From: a sulfur-oxidizing endosymbiont of Gigantopelta aegis
Lineage (GTDB): Bacteria; Pseudomonadota; Gammaproteobacteria; GRL18
DNA: 64,000 nucleotides
Assembly (NCBI RefSeq): GCF_016097415.1
Contig: NZ_JAEHGE010000002.1
Coordinates: 211,237 to 275,236 of the forward strand
Direction: 5' to 3'
Made by a program: the position numbers and the translations under genes
The notes under the pieces: model-generated
Seen by the model: the letters and a program-made list of their open reading frames with translations, nothing else
What the model was told of the DNA's origin: nothing
Database searches by the model: none
Part shown: positions 10,170 through 19,492 of the stretch, in pieces
Numbering within the stretch: position 1 is the stretch's first letter
How the letters are laid out: every line of letters starts with the position of its first letter

Positions 10170-11010
10170 TCAGGCTAAAGATTACCCGGTAACGATTCTG
10201 TGCCGTTTTATGGATGTTTCCCGTAGTTGCTATTATGATTGGGTTAGCTCTCCTAAAACGGATAGAGAGAAAGAAAATGAAGCGCTTACTGAGCAGCTAA
10301 AAAACTGTTTGAAGACAGTCGCAAGACTTATGGAACCCGTCGTCTTAAAAAGAAAACTGGCTGAAAAAGGCGTTCATATAAGCCGCCGGAGAATTGGTCG
10401 ATTAATGAAAAAAGCCGGTTTGTTTTGTAAAACGAAGAGACGCTTTAAAGCGACGACTAATTCCAAGCATAATAAGCGTATATCTCCAAATTTACTGGAA
10501 AGAGAGTTTGCTGTCTCTCAACCTGATCGCTACTATGTGGGTGATATTACCTATATTGCCACCAAGGAAGGCTGGTTATATTTAGCGGTTGTCATTGACT
10601 TATTCTCTAGGCAAATTGTTGGCTGGTCGATGGATGAGCGAATGAAAGCCAAGCTAGTCAATGATGCTTTACTGATGGCCATATGGAAGCGTAAACCAAT
10701 GGATGGATTGCTTTGGCATACTGACCGAGGTAGCCAATATGCCTCTGATAGTCATAGAAAAATATTGTCGGATCATAACATAATTCAGTCTATGAGCCGC
10801 AAAGGAAATTGCTGGGACAATGCTGTATCAGAGAGCTTCTTTCATAGTTTGAAAACTGAATTGACGCACCATTGTCGATTCAAAACCAGAGTAGAAGCAA
10901 AGCAGGCAATATTTGAATATATTGAGGTATTTTATAATCGGGAGCGACTTCATTCGGCTAATGATTATTTGTCACCAGTCGATTATGAAATACAGCAGGA
11001 AATAGCTTAA
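10147..11010 (+). CDS. IS3-family OrfB transposase (copy 1, internally frame-compensated)
   Basis: rve-type DDE integrase. An HTH_21 region is followed by [13 protein letters not shown] (first D), [10 protein letters not shown] (second D) and [15 protein letters not shown] (E). GTG start at 10147 overlaps orfA. Residues about 54-70 read [12 protein letters not shown] where a one-base shift gives the family-like [13 protein letters not shown] lost A near 10300 and a gained A in the run near 10366-10370 bracket the altered segment. Copies 2 and 3 lack the second change and are broken. Activity is doubtful because the altered stretch is normally conserved. Confidence 0.88.
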   Translation: MKYAWITDQAKDYPVTILCRFMDVSRSCYYDWVSSPKTDREKENEALTEQLKNCLKTVARLMEPVVLKRKLAEKGVHISRRRIGRLMKKAGLFCKTKRRFKATTNSKHNKRISPNLLEREFAVSQPDRYYVGDITYIATKEGWLYLAVVIDLFSRQIVGWSMDERMKAKLVNDALLMAIWKRKPMDGLLWHTDRGSQYASDSHRKILSDHNIIQSMSRKGNCWDNAVSESFFHSLKTELTHHCRFKTRVEAKQAIFEYIEVFYNRERLHSANDYLSPVDYEIQQEIA

Positions 11011-11425
11011 ATCGATTGATTGAAGAGGGGTAAAGGCGACATAAATGCCGCCCATTACCGTTGACGGCCATCGGCTCCTCAGCCTGTGCCGTGAAGATAT
11101 TGTAACAGGATCATTACCGTTGTGAAAATACCTTGGGTGAATGGAACGGCTCTATCGTTCCAGAGGGCAAAGCCCTTTCTCTTCATCTGTTTAAAGTTAA
11201 CATGAGAAACTAAAATGATAGGAAATACAAAATGACAAAAATCACTTGAAACAGCCAAAAAAATATTTAGAAAACTGTCCGGAAAAGTGTTGACACATCA
11301 TTAAAATTAATACAAAGAAAAATGCATAGGTTTTTATTGTTATATGTAAATAATTCATTTCGATAATCCAACGTGAAATTGTCCCCAGATTGATATGATA
11401 TACATGACTATTAGGGGACAGGGCT

Positions 11426-12446
11426 CTATAAATATTGAGAAATCAACTTTTTCTCTTTTTCACTGATGCCTAGTTTAACGGCTCGTTTAAAGGCTTGTTT
11501 AGCTTTGCCATTTTGTTTGTTTTTAGGTAGGCTTGTCCTGCAAGCAAAAAGATGTTTGCTGACTCTTTAGGCTCGGTCACAATATAATTATCAGTGATAG
11601 ACTTTATTGCCTTTTCTAATACTAGCGTTGCTTGAGGGAAGTTACCGCTACGTAGTAAGACATTTCCATAAGCACCTAAGATTGAAGGTTCAGTTATGCC
11701 TCGGTCGAACATAATTTTTCCAATAGATAAAGCTTCTTTATAGCCATTTTTATCGAGGGCCAAATTACTTAATAAATTATGTAAGGCAGCATAATGTGAA
11801 GGGTCTTTTACTAATATAAGTCGATAATTCTTATTTGCTTCCTTTAATTTCCCCTGTTCTTGCAATGTTGCGGCCAATTCAAACTTAAGTGTAATGCTGT
11901 TGGGATTTAATTTTACACCTTCGCGGAGCGTTTGTTCCGCTTTTTTGAGTGAATCAAGGTTGAAATAAAAGTTGGCCAATGTAATCCATACCTGATCTTG
12001 TGAGGGATTGTTATCAACCGCCTGTTTAAAATACTTTTCACTTTGACGAGGATCGTTTGTCTTGGCAATGCGACTTGCCAATTGATAAGGTGGAATGAAC
12101 TCCGGTTTCTCTTTTATTAAACGCTCTAAAATCGTTAAGGCCTCTTTTTTATCACCATTTAAAACATGGACTTCCGCTGTTAGATAGGGGAGTCCCAACA
12201 TGTCTGGATTCTTTGAATGATAGTCTTTTAAGAGTGCAATCGCTTTTTTATATTGCTTATTGCTACTATAAATGGCAACCATGTTCTTAATCAAAGAAAA
12301 TAAAGAGCCGCCTTTTGCTGATTTTGCTAATTCTTGTAAGGTTTTAACTGCCTGTTCGTTCTTTTTATTCAGGGCATAGGTTTGGGCTAATTCATAGCTA
12401 ATAATCTTGTCTTGTGATGGATAACTTTTAAGTAAGGCAAGTAGTT
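11426..12446 (-). pseudogene. TPR-repeat protein, PrsT-like, 5' truncated by IS and frameshifted
   Basis: Tandem tetratricopeptide repeats, for example AEVHVLNGDKKEALTILERL, SEKYFKQAVDNNPSQDQVW and AEQTLREGVKLNPNS, resemble the PEP-CTERM-system TPR protein PrsT. The frame is open upstream through 12446, where the IS right end begins, so the 5' part is lost. The frame as given stops at 11470. Adding one A to the run at 11511-11514 (T4 on the plus strand) instead continues as NGKAKQAFKRAVKLG and ends at 11426, a typical TPR finish. A PEP-CTERM gene 4 kb away supports the link. The PrsT assignment is by similarity only. Confidence 0.7.
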
Positions 12447-12680
12447 TGATGTGTCAACACTTTTCCGGACAGTTTTCTAAATATTTTTTGGCTGTTTCAA
12501 GTGATTTTTGTCATTTTGTATTTCCTATCATTTTAGTTTCTCATGTTAACTTTAAACAGATGAAGAGAAAGGGCTTTGCCCTCTGGAACGATAGAGCCGT
12601 TCCATTCACCCAAGGTATTTTCACAACGGTAATGATCCTGTGATGTTATGTCGCCTTTTACCCCTCTTCAATCAATCGAT

Positions 12681-13542
12681 TTAAGCTATTTCCTGCTGTA
12701 TTTCATAATCGACTGGTGACAAATAATCATTAGCCGAATGAAGTCGCTCCCGATTATAAAATACCTCAATATATTCAAATATTGCCTGCTTTGCTTCTAC
12801 TCTGGTTTTGAATCGACAATGGTGCGTCAATTCAGTTTTCAAACTATGAAAGAAGCTCTCTGATACAGCATTGTCCCAGCAATTTCCTTTGCGGCTCATA
12901 GACTGAATTATGTTATGATCCGACAATATTTTTCTATGACTATCAGAGGCATATTGGCTACCTCGGTCAGTATGCCAAAGCAATCCATCCATTGGTTTAC
13001 GCTTCCATATGGCCATCAGTAAAGCATCATTGACTAGCTTGGCTTTCATTCGCTCATCCATCGACCAGCCAACAATTTGCCTAGAGAATAAGTCAATGAC
13101 AACCGCTAAATATAACCAGCCTTCCTTGGTGGCAATATAGGTAATATCACCCACATAGTAGCGATCAGGTTGAGAGACAGTAAACTCTCTTTCCAGTAAA
13201 TTTGGAGATATACGCTTATTATGCTTGGAATTAGTCGTCGCTTTAAAGCGTCTCTTCGTTTTACAAAACAAACCGGCTTTTTTCATTAATCGACCAATTC
13301 TCCGGCGGCTTATATGAACGCCTTTTTCAGCCAGTTTTCTTTTAAGACGACGGGTTCCATAAGTCTTGCGACTGTCTTCAAACAGTTTTTTAGCTGCTCA
13401 GTAAGCGCTTCATTTTCTTTCTCTCTATCCGTTTTAGGAGAGCTAACCCAATCATAATAGCAACTACGGAAACATCCATAAAACGGCACAGAATCGTTAC
13501 CGGGTAATCTTTAGCCTGATCAGTTATCCATGCGTACTTCAC
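12681..13542 (-). pseudogene. IS3-family orfB, inner copy 2 (frameshifted)
   Basis: The C-terminal 201 residues (12681-13286) with [20 protein letters not shown] and NAVSESFF are open. The N-terminal part is out of frame: it shares the shortened A run with the other copies, lacks the compensating A of copy 1, and has also lost one C/G at about 13467-13470 compared with copies 1 and 3. Residue T replaces A in REFTVSQ, as in copies 2b and 3. Confidence 0.85.
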
Positions 13543-13840
13543 AAAGTTTCCCTTGCAAAGTACGCTGTGGCCTTTTTAATAAATCACGCTCCTGAATCAC
13601 TTTTGCCAATTCTTTTTTCAGACGTTTTACTTCATCATAAATGTGTTCATCACTTCTATTGGCTACCGTCTTCACCGGTTTGGAATATTTACTGATCCAG
13701 GTATGTAGAGTATTTACATTAACACCTAGCTCCCTGGCAGTCTGAGAAACGGGTTGATCCGTCTCATTAGCTAATTTGACAGCTGATTCTTTAAATTCTG
13801 ATGTATAGCTTTTATTCGGTTTTTTTGTTTGATCATTCAT
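13520..13840 (-). CDS. IS3-family OrfA (inner copy 2)
   Basis: Identical in predicted protein to OrfA of copies 1 and 3, including the non-family C-terminal tail caused by the short A run. Helix-turn-helix at residues about 28-50. Its own orfB downstream is broken. Confidence 0.88.
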   Translation of the reverse strand: MNDQTKKPNKSYTSEFKESAVKLANETDQPVSQTARELGVNVNTLHTWISKYSKPVKTVANRSDEHIYDEVKRLKKELAKVIQERDLLKRPQRTLQGKLCEVRMDN

Positions 13841-14005
13841 TTTAGGTCACACTTTTTATCTTTTAGTTATTTTAAGTTGTGTGTCCGGTTAAGTATAGCC
13901 ACATTACTGTTACAATATCTTCACGGCACAGGCTGAGGAGCCGATGGCCGTCAACGGTAATGGGCGGCATTTATGTCGCCTTTTACCCCTCTTCAATCAA
14001 TCGAT

Positions 14006-14648
14006 TTAAGCTATTTCCTGCTGTATTTCATAATCGACTGGTGACAAATAATCATTAGCCGAATGAAGTCGCTCCCGATTATAAAATACCTCAATATATT
14101 CAAATATTGCCTGCTTTGCTTCTACTCTGGTTTTGAATCGACAATGGTGCGTCAATTCAGTTTTCAAACTATGAAAGAAGCTCTCTGATACAGCATTGTC
14201 CCAGCAATTTCCTTTGCGGCTCATAGACTGAATTATGTTATGATCCGACAATATTTTTCTATGACTATCAGAGGCATATTGGCTACCTCGGTCAGTATGC
14301 CAAAGCAATCCATCCATTGGTTTACGCTTCCATATGGCCATCAGTAAAGCATCATTGACTAGCTTGGCTTTCATTCGCTCATCCATCGACCAGCCAACAA
14401 TTTGCCTAGAGAATAAGTCAATGACAACCGCTAAATATAACCAGCCTTCCTTGGTGGCAATATAGGTAATATCACCCACATAGTAGCGATCAGGTTGAGA
14501 GACAGTAAACTCTCTTTCCAGTAAATTTGGAGATATACGCTTATTATGCTTGGAATTAGTCGTCGCTTTAAAGCGTCTCTTCGTTTTACAAAACAAACCG
14601 GCTTTTTTCATTAATCGACCAATTCTCCGGCGGCTTATATGAACGCCT
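14006..14648 (-). pseudogene. IS3-family orfB 3' remnant (outer copy 2b)
   Basis: Carries the rve catalytic region ([28 protein letters not shown]) with the usual stop at 14006, but the sequence leaves the element at 14648 inside the upstream part of orfB. No orfA and no N-terminal half remain, so it cannot encode a complete transposase. Confidence 0.85.
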
Positions 14649-14652
14649 CACA

Positions 14653-16176
14653 TTAATTTTCTTCCATTTCAATAATATATTCTAATATAGTATTTAAGTC
14701 ATAAGACCAGTTAAAGCGTTGTGAAAAAATTTCGCTAAAACATGAAATGGCAATATCTAAAGGATGTCGTATCACTCGAATAAATAAAGCATTTGGGTCA
14801 AGGAGATGGATAAGAGGGATGCGTAATTGGTTAAACAGTTGTTTGTCAATAACATATTTATAATCGGATTGGACTAGTTGATTGCTTGTAAATGATAATA
14901 AAGACTGTCGTTTTGCTTCAAGAAATTTCTCCAGACGCTGGTTTTTTTTGCTTTCTTGTTTTCCTGATCTTTTAAGTAATGCAGGGTTAAAATCATTTTC
15001 AATTGACTGTATTGAGTCGGATTCACCTAAAGATGCAACTTCAGGATATGAGGATAATACTTTTTCTAAGAGTGTTGTGCCACTACGGAAAAAGCCAATG
15101 ATAAAAATAGCTTGATAGCTTTTTCGGGACGTTGTTTTTGGATTGAAAATGAGATTAGTTTTAGTTTGTTCTGCTATCGTTTGATTGAGTTGAAGTGAAT
15201 CGTTTAAATCATTATAAGGAAAATATTTTTGAAGATTGAGTAAACAGGTTTTAGCTTTAGAGAAAGCAGAAAAAGCGTTGTCAAAGTTACTCTTTAGTTC
15301 CTGGATGCGTCCAAGCTCATTCCATGCTTGAACTTGTAGCCGTTCGGGATAATTTTCTATGTTAAGCGACTCTGATAATTGCAGTGCCTTTGTTGTTTCT
15401 CCTGAACGGCGGTAATATTTAACTAATGTGGTTGTTGCATCTAAGTTATCAGGTTCAAGCTTTAATGTTTTTTCAGCAAAATGATGAGCCTGCTCTAAAT
15501 CATTCATTTGTTCGAATAACCGTGCTATTTCTGCTAAGCCTTTGGGATCAGTCGACATGATTTGAATATATTGCTGTAGATATTCCAATGCTTTGGGGTA
15601 ATTGAATTGTTGATAAAGTACATGGGCATAATTAAAAAGTGCGTTAGTGTGCTTGGGTGATATGGAGAGTGTTTTTTGGTAAAATCTTTCTGCCTGTAAA
15701 AAGTTAAATTGTTCATAGTAAATGTTGGCTAGTATAAACGCGGGCTCTGCAAAATTTGTTTTGAGTGAAAGAGATTTTTTTAGCTGTACTATGGCTTCAT
15801 CCGGTTTTTTTGTTTCTAAGAGTAATAGACCATAGTGATAAAGCGCAGCCGCATCTTTTAGGCCATTTTTTAGCGCTTTATTAAAAAATTTGAGCGATGT
15901 ATTTTTTTTGTTTTGCTGTTTAAGACATAGAGCATAAAGGTAGCAAGCGATCGCATTTGATGGCATGAATGTGACAGCTTTTAAGCAATAGGGCTCTGCT
16001 AAAGCATAATCTTTTGCTTCCAAGGCTTGTGCGCCTAGGGATAATGATTCCGCTATGTTTTCTGTATATGTATTTGGTGTCGAATTTTCTTTACCACAGC
16101 AATATTTAAATTTTTTTCCACTCCCACAAGTGCAAGCTGCATTGCGGCTAATAGGTTTATTCAAAACAATACCCAA
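14653..16176 (-). pseudogene. SEC-C / TPR / sulfotransferase protein, C-terminally truncated by IS
   Basis: Residues about 12-30 form a SEC-C zinc motif (C15, C17, C26, C27 in CTCGSGKKFKYCCG). About eight TPR repeats follow to residue 340, then a sulfotransferase domain starting IIGFFRSGTTLLEKVLSS, the PAPS-binding loop, with RVIRHPLDIAISCFS as the 3'-phosphate motif. The domain normally runs on for 80 or more residues. Here it stops after EMEEN because the TAA stop lies in the IS tip CACATTA. The family is often found near PEP-CTERM genes. Likely inactive. Confidence 0.8.
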
Positions 16177-16231
16177 TCATCTTTTTTTAGACTATATCGC
16201 ATGAAAATCAGCTTCTAAAACGACAACATAA

Positions 16232-16264
16232 AATAGGGGCTATAGATTATCTATAGCCCCTATT
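16232..16264 (-). terminator. Strong intrinsic terminator-like hairpin
   Basis: A perfect 14-base inverted repeat, AATAGGGGCTATAG and its complement, around a five-base loop. It lies just after the stop of the PEP-CTERM gene fragment on the minus strand and before the TPR-sulfotransferase start. On the minus strand it is followed by TTTATG, a short U tract. Confidence 0.75.
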
Positions 16265-16640
16265 GTTGTTCTAAATCAAATAGAAACCAATTAATTGACT
16301 TCTACTTTACACTTTTCTTGGCGTATCTTAAACCAATCAAGCCTAAAAGCATCATTGCTAAAGGTGCAGGCTCAGGAATTCCTTGAGGTGGTGTTTGTTG
16401 TGCCAGCACGTTAATGGTGATACGACCAACATCAGTCAAGCCACCGGGTACATCAGTTGCACGGATATTGGCAACATAGCTGCCTGGTGCAAAACCAGTT
16501 GTATCCCAAGTGAATAATTGAGTGGTTGGATCAAATGTCACATCACCCAAACTAGCGCCTGTACCTAAGAAGGATAATGTGGCTATACTTAACCGGACAC
16601 ACAACTTAAAATAACTAAAAGATAAAAAGTGTGACCTAAA

Positions 16641-16961
16641 ATGAATGATCAAACAAAAAAACCGAATAAAAGCTATACATCAGAATTTAAAGAATCAGCT
16701 GTCAAATTAGCTAATGAGACGGATCAACCCGTTTCTCAGACTGCCAGGGAGCTAGGTGTTAATGTAAATACTCTACATACCTGGATCAGTAAATATTCCA
16801 AACCGGTGAAGACGGTAGCCAATAGAAGTGATGAACACATTTATGATGAAGTAAAACGTCTGAAAAAAGAATTGGCAAAAGTGATTCAGGAGCGTGATTT
16901 ATTAAAAAGGCCACAGCGTACTTTGCAAGGGAAACTTTGTGAAGTACGCATGGATAACTGA
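16641..16961 (+). CDS. IS3-family OrfA (copy 3)
   Basis: Predicted protein identical to OrfA of copies 1 and 2, with HTH region and the same off-frame C-terminal tail. Confidence 0.88.
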   Translation: MNDQTKKPNKSYTSEFKESAVKLANETDQPVSQTARELGVNVNTLHTWISKYSKPVKTVANRSDEHIYDEVKRLKKELAKVIQERDLLKRPQRTLQGKLCEVRMDN

Positions 16962-17801
16962 TCAGGCTAAAGATTACCCGGTAACGATTCTGTGCCGTTT
17001 TATGGATGTTTCCCGTAGTTGCTATTATGATTGGGTTAGCTCTCCTAAAACGGATAGAGAGAAAGAAAATGAAGCGCTTACTGAGCAGCTAAAAAACTGT
17101 TTGAAGACAGTCGCAAGACTTATGGAACCCGTCGTCTTAAAAGAAAACTGGCTGAAAAAGGCGTTCATATAAGCCGCCGGAGAATTGGTCGATTAATGAA
17201 AAAAGCCGGTTTGTTTTGTAAAACGAAGAGACGCTTTAAAGCGACGACTAATTCCAAGCATAATAAGCGTATATCTCCAAATTTACTGGAAAGAGAGTTT
17301 ACTGTCTCTCAACCTGATCGCTACTATGTGGGTGATATTACCTATATTGCCACCAAGGAAGGCTGGTTATATTTAGCGGTTGTCATTGACTTATTCTCTA
17401 GGCAAATTGTTGGCTGGTCGATGGATGAGCGAATGAAAGCCAAGCTAGTCAATGATGCTTTACTGATGGCCATATGGAAGCGTAAACCAATGGATGGATT
17501 GCTTTGGCATACTGACCGAGGTAGCCAATATGCCTCTGATAGTCATAGAAAAATATTGTCGGATCATAACATAATTCAGTCTATGAGCCGCAAAGGAAAT
17601 TGCTGGGACAATGCTGTATCAGAGAGCTTCTTTCATAGTTTGAAAACTGAATTGACGCACCATTGTCGATTCAAAACCAGAGTAGAAGCAAAGCAGGCAA
17701 TATTTGAATATATTGAGGTATTTTATAATCGGGAGCGACTTCATTCGGCTAATGATTATTTGTCACCAGTCGATTATGAAATACAGCAGGAAATAGCTTA
17801 A
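16939..17801 (+). pseudogene. IS3-family orfB, copy 3 (frameshifted)
   Basis: Split into a 77-codon N-terminal piece that ends at 17172 and a 201-codon catalytic piece from 17196. It has the shortened A run shared by all copies but only four A after CGTCTT (17136 region), where copy 1 has five, so the frame is not restored. Confidence 0.87.
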
Positions 17802-18711
17802 ATCGATTGATTGAAGAGGGGTAAAAGGCGACATAAATGCCGCCCATATTACCGTTGACGGCCATCGACTCCTCAGCCTGTGCCGTGAAGATATTGTAAC
17901 AGGATCATTACCGTTGTGAAAATACCTTGGGTGAATGGAACGGCTCTATCGTTCCAGAGGGCAAAGCCCTTTCTCTTCATCTGTTTAAAGTTAACATGAG
18001 AAACTAAAATGATAGGAAATACAAAATGACAAAAATCACTTGAAACAGCCAAAAAAATATTTAGAAAACTGTCCGGAAAAGTGTTGACACATCAAGTTGA
18101 GCTGGCATCAATTGTTAGTTCACCCGTTGCAGGATCTACTGTGAAACCAGGAGGCTGTGAAGGAATGCCATTTAATGTTTGTGTGTAGGATAAGGTTGTG
18201 CCGGCATTGCCAGTTGTTGCACCCAGGTTGTCGCTATACGCATTGCCGCGTAAAACTTCAGGTTGAACTGAATTAAAATCAAATAAAATAGGAGCAGTAT
18301 CATTAGTGCCATCCCATACAATGGATGAATTCATTGTCCAACTGACGGAGCTATTGCCGGTCCAGTTGTTAATGCCTCTAACACGACAACAAGAGCCCCA
18401 TGATAGGTCTAATGTTTGTGCGCCAACATTGCTTACATCATATGTGCTGACGGTATTACGGATGTCATAGCGACTATCGGTTGTGTCTGTAGTATCGGAA
18501 ATTGTTGACATAGTGCCAACGCCTGCGATTGTAGGACTCACAGTATTTGAGGCTCCTTTTCTCCAAAAAGAAGTTGACTCAACAGTTAGGATACCATTTG
18601 TAATGGTTGGTATCATAGCTGCGCCTCTGAAATGGCTGGCTTGTGCCATTCCGGTTGTGCCCGCTAGGATAGCGGTACTCATCGTTAATGTAGCTAGTTT
18701 TTTAAATTTCA

Positions 18712-18963
18712 TTAAAAATTCCCTTGACTAATAAAAATGTTGATAAAAAATAAGTGAACCATTGTATGAAAGTTCACTTTCCTTGCACTCTTTCTTCGGA
18801 GTTTGTATGCATTTTTTAGACCGAAACCCTTAACTTGTTGATTGTTAGGTGTTAATTGTTTGTTTTGATTCTGGGCAATCTTTGTTGAATAACAAGGTGT
18901 AAAAAAAGCTGACAATACTAAAAATAATAGTAATAAAACTAAGAATAAACTATAGCGTGTCAT
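18712..18963 (-). CDS. Possible small membrane or exported protein
   Basis: An 83-codon frame with a hydrophobic N terminus (YSLFLVLLLLFLVLSAFF) followed by a basic, asparagine-rich tail. It ends at the first base of the PEP-CTERM start codon. A terminator-like hairpin (18752-18779) falls inside its 3' part, which argues against the full frame being used. I recognise no family; it may be spurious. Confidence 0.25.
   Translation of the reverse strand: MTRYSLFLVLLLLFLVLSAFFTPCYSTKIAQNQNKQLTPNNQQVKGFGLKNAYKLRRKSARKVNFHTMVHLFFINIFISQGNF
18752..18779 (-). terminator. Hairpin followed by T tract upstream of the PEP-CTERM gene
   Basis: AAGTGAAC and GTTCACTT form an eight-base stem with a 12-base loop. 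On the minus strand it is followed by ATTTTTT. It lies about 40 bases before the PEP-CTERM start codon, so it is either the terminator of an upstream transcript or part of the leader. Confidence 0.4.
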
Positions 18964-19492
18964 TATTGTTGTGTTTAATGAGTAATTAATTAGGATTTAT
19001 CTGACATCAAACTATTGAATCACTACGAATGAATTCCCCTAATTTTGTTTATAACGTTGAGTGTCAGAATTTTTTACATTAAGACTATTTAGAGTAATTG
19101 TTCATGGCACCTTAATATAGGAGTAAAATTTCTTCATTGAGATAACTCCATTTTTATGTGCAAACGCTATGAATATAACTGCATTAACTCGATAAATGTT
19201 AAGTCAGTAGCTCAATTGGGTATAAAAGTACGTAAGTTTTGTCATAGTTTGTGTTACGTGATGCTTGTTTTTAAATGAGTAAGTCTAAAAGTGACCTTGA
19301 GATATTTCTTCTAAAGGTTCTCTTTATATCCCCTATAATTCCCACATTTTATCCCCATATATAGCATTATACCCATATTAATCTTTGGGTTTGTGCTATG
19401 CTATGTAGTTCAAAAATTTTAAACAGGATAGGGATTTTTACAGTAATAATCCTTAACCTATACTCTATCTGACAATAAGTGTTTATAAAAAT
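18964..19492. other. Intergenic region upstream of secA
   Basis: About 530 AT-rich bases without a supportable gene. It must hold the secA promoter: the stretch around 19388-19410 (TTGGGTTTGTGC, then TATGCTATG) could be one. No clear ribosome binding site precedes the secA ATG. I see no RNA gene or repeat here. Confidence 0.4.

Larger units (their letters stand above)
9783..11300 (+). mobile_element. IS3-family element, copy 1 (complete)
   Basis: A 1,518-base element with imperfect terminal repeats: left TAATGTGGCTATACTTAACC, right end read inward TGATGTGTCAACACTTTTCC, both running into CCGGACA. It is flanked by a TTA duplication (9780-9782 and 11301-11303). The same ends occur in the other copies. 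It carries orfA and orfB in the IS3 arrangement plus about 290 bases of noncoding right end with inverted segments. Of the copies seen it is the only one whose orfB is one continuous frame. Confidence 0.92.
9415..11358 (-). pseudogene. Small secreted protein gene interrupted by IS copy 1
   Basis: The 3' part (9415-9782) is open but its apparent N terminus is read from the IS. Removing 9783-11300 plus one TTA target duplicate joins it in frame to an ATG at 11356-11358. The restored protein of about 140 residues begins MNYLHITIKTYAFFFVLILT, a convincing signal peptide that is absent from either half alone. The body has an odd FHIHYHKKEQ segment and a C-terminal CMTWLNRSKN. I do not recognise a named family. 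As it stands the gene is broken inside its signal peptide, so no export is expected. Confidence 0.75.
12641..13906 (-). mobile_element. IS3-family element, inner copy 2, nested in copy 2b
   Basis: Inserted into copy 2b with a three-base CTG duplication (12638-12640 and 13907-13909). The left terminus at 13906 is intact. At the right end only TGATG remains before the sequence jumps to TTATGTCGCC just past orfB, so about 250 bases of right-end noncoding DNA are deleted. With both ends of the target identified, this copy confirms the element boundaries used for the other copies. Confidence 0.85.
12447..14655 (-). mobile_element. IS3-family element, outer copy 2b, split by an inner copy and internally deleted
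   Basis: The right end of an element (12447-12640) and its 3' orfB part (13910-14648) are separated by an inner copy. Bases 14649-14655 are CACATTA, exactly the last seven bases of the left terminus, so everything between mid-orfB and the left tip is deleted. Flanks (GTT at 12444-12446, ATT at 14656-14658) do not form a target duplication, suggesting deletion or recombination with neighbouring DNA. The element separates two truncated genes. Confidence 0.8.
16575..18094 (+). mobile_element. IS3-family element, copy 3
   Basis: Same termini as copy 1 (TAATGTGG at 16575, CACATCA ending 18094), 1,520 bases. Flanking triplets are GGA on the left and AGT on the right, so no duplication supports a simple insertion; recombination between two copies or a flanking deletion is possible. 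It interrupts the PEP-CTERM gene. Confidence 0.9.
16302..18712 (-). pseudogene. PEP-CTERM sorted surface protein, split by IS copy 3
   Basis: The N-terminal part (18095-18712, 206 codons) starts with signal peptide MKFKKLATLTMSTAILAGTT ending AQA-SH, followed by a beta-rich, Ser/Thr-rich body and DPATGELTIDASST. The C-terminal part (16302-16574, 90 residues) has TFDPTTQLFTWDTTGFAPG and ends in PEPAPLAMMLLGLIGL plus a basic tail, a PEP-CTERM exosortase signal. Both halves meet the IS at codon boundaries and join in phase, giving about 296 residues. No target duplication is visible, so interior sequence may be missing. No exosortase is in the window. Confidence 0.8.

Noticed and set aside
12446..12643. 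65-codon frame on the plus strand at the IS right end
   Set aside because: Made of IS noncoding terminal sequence; the same bases are noncoding in copies 1 and 3.
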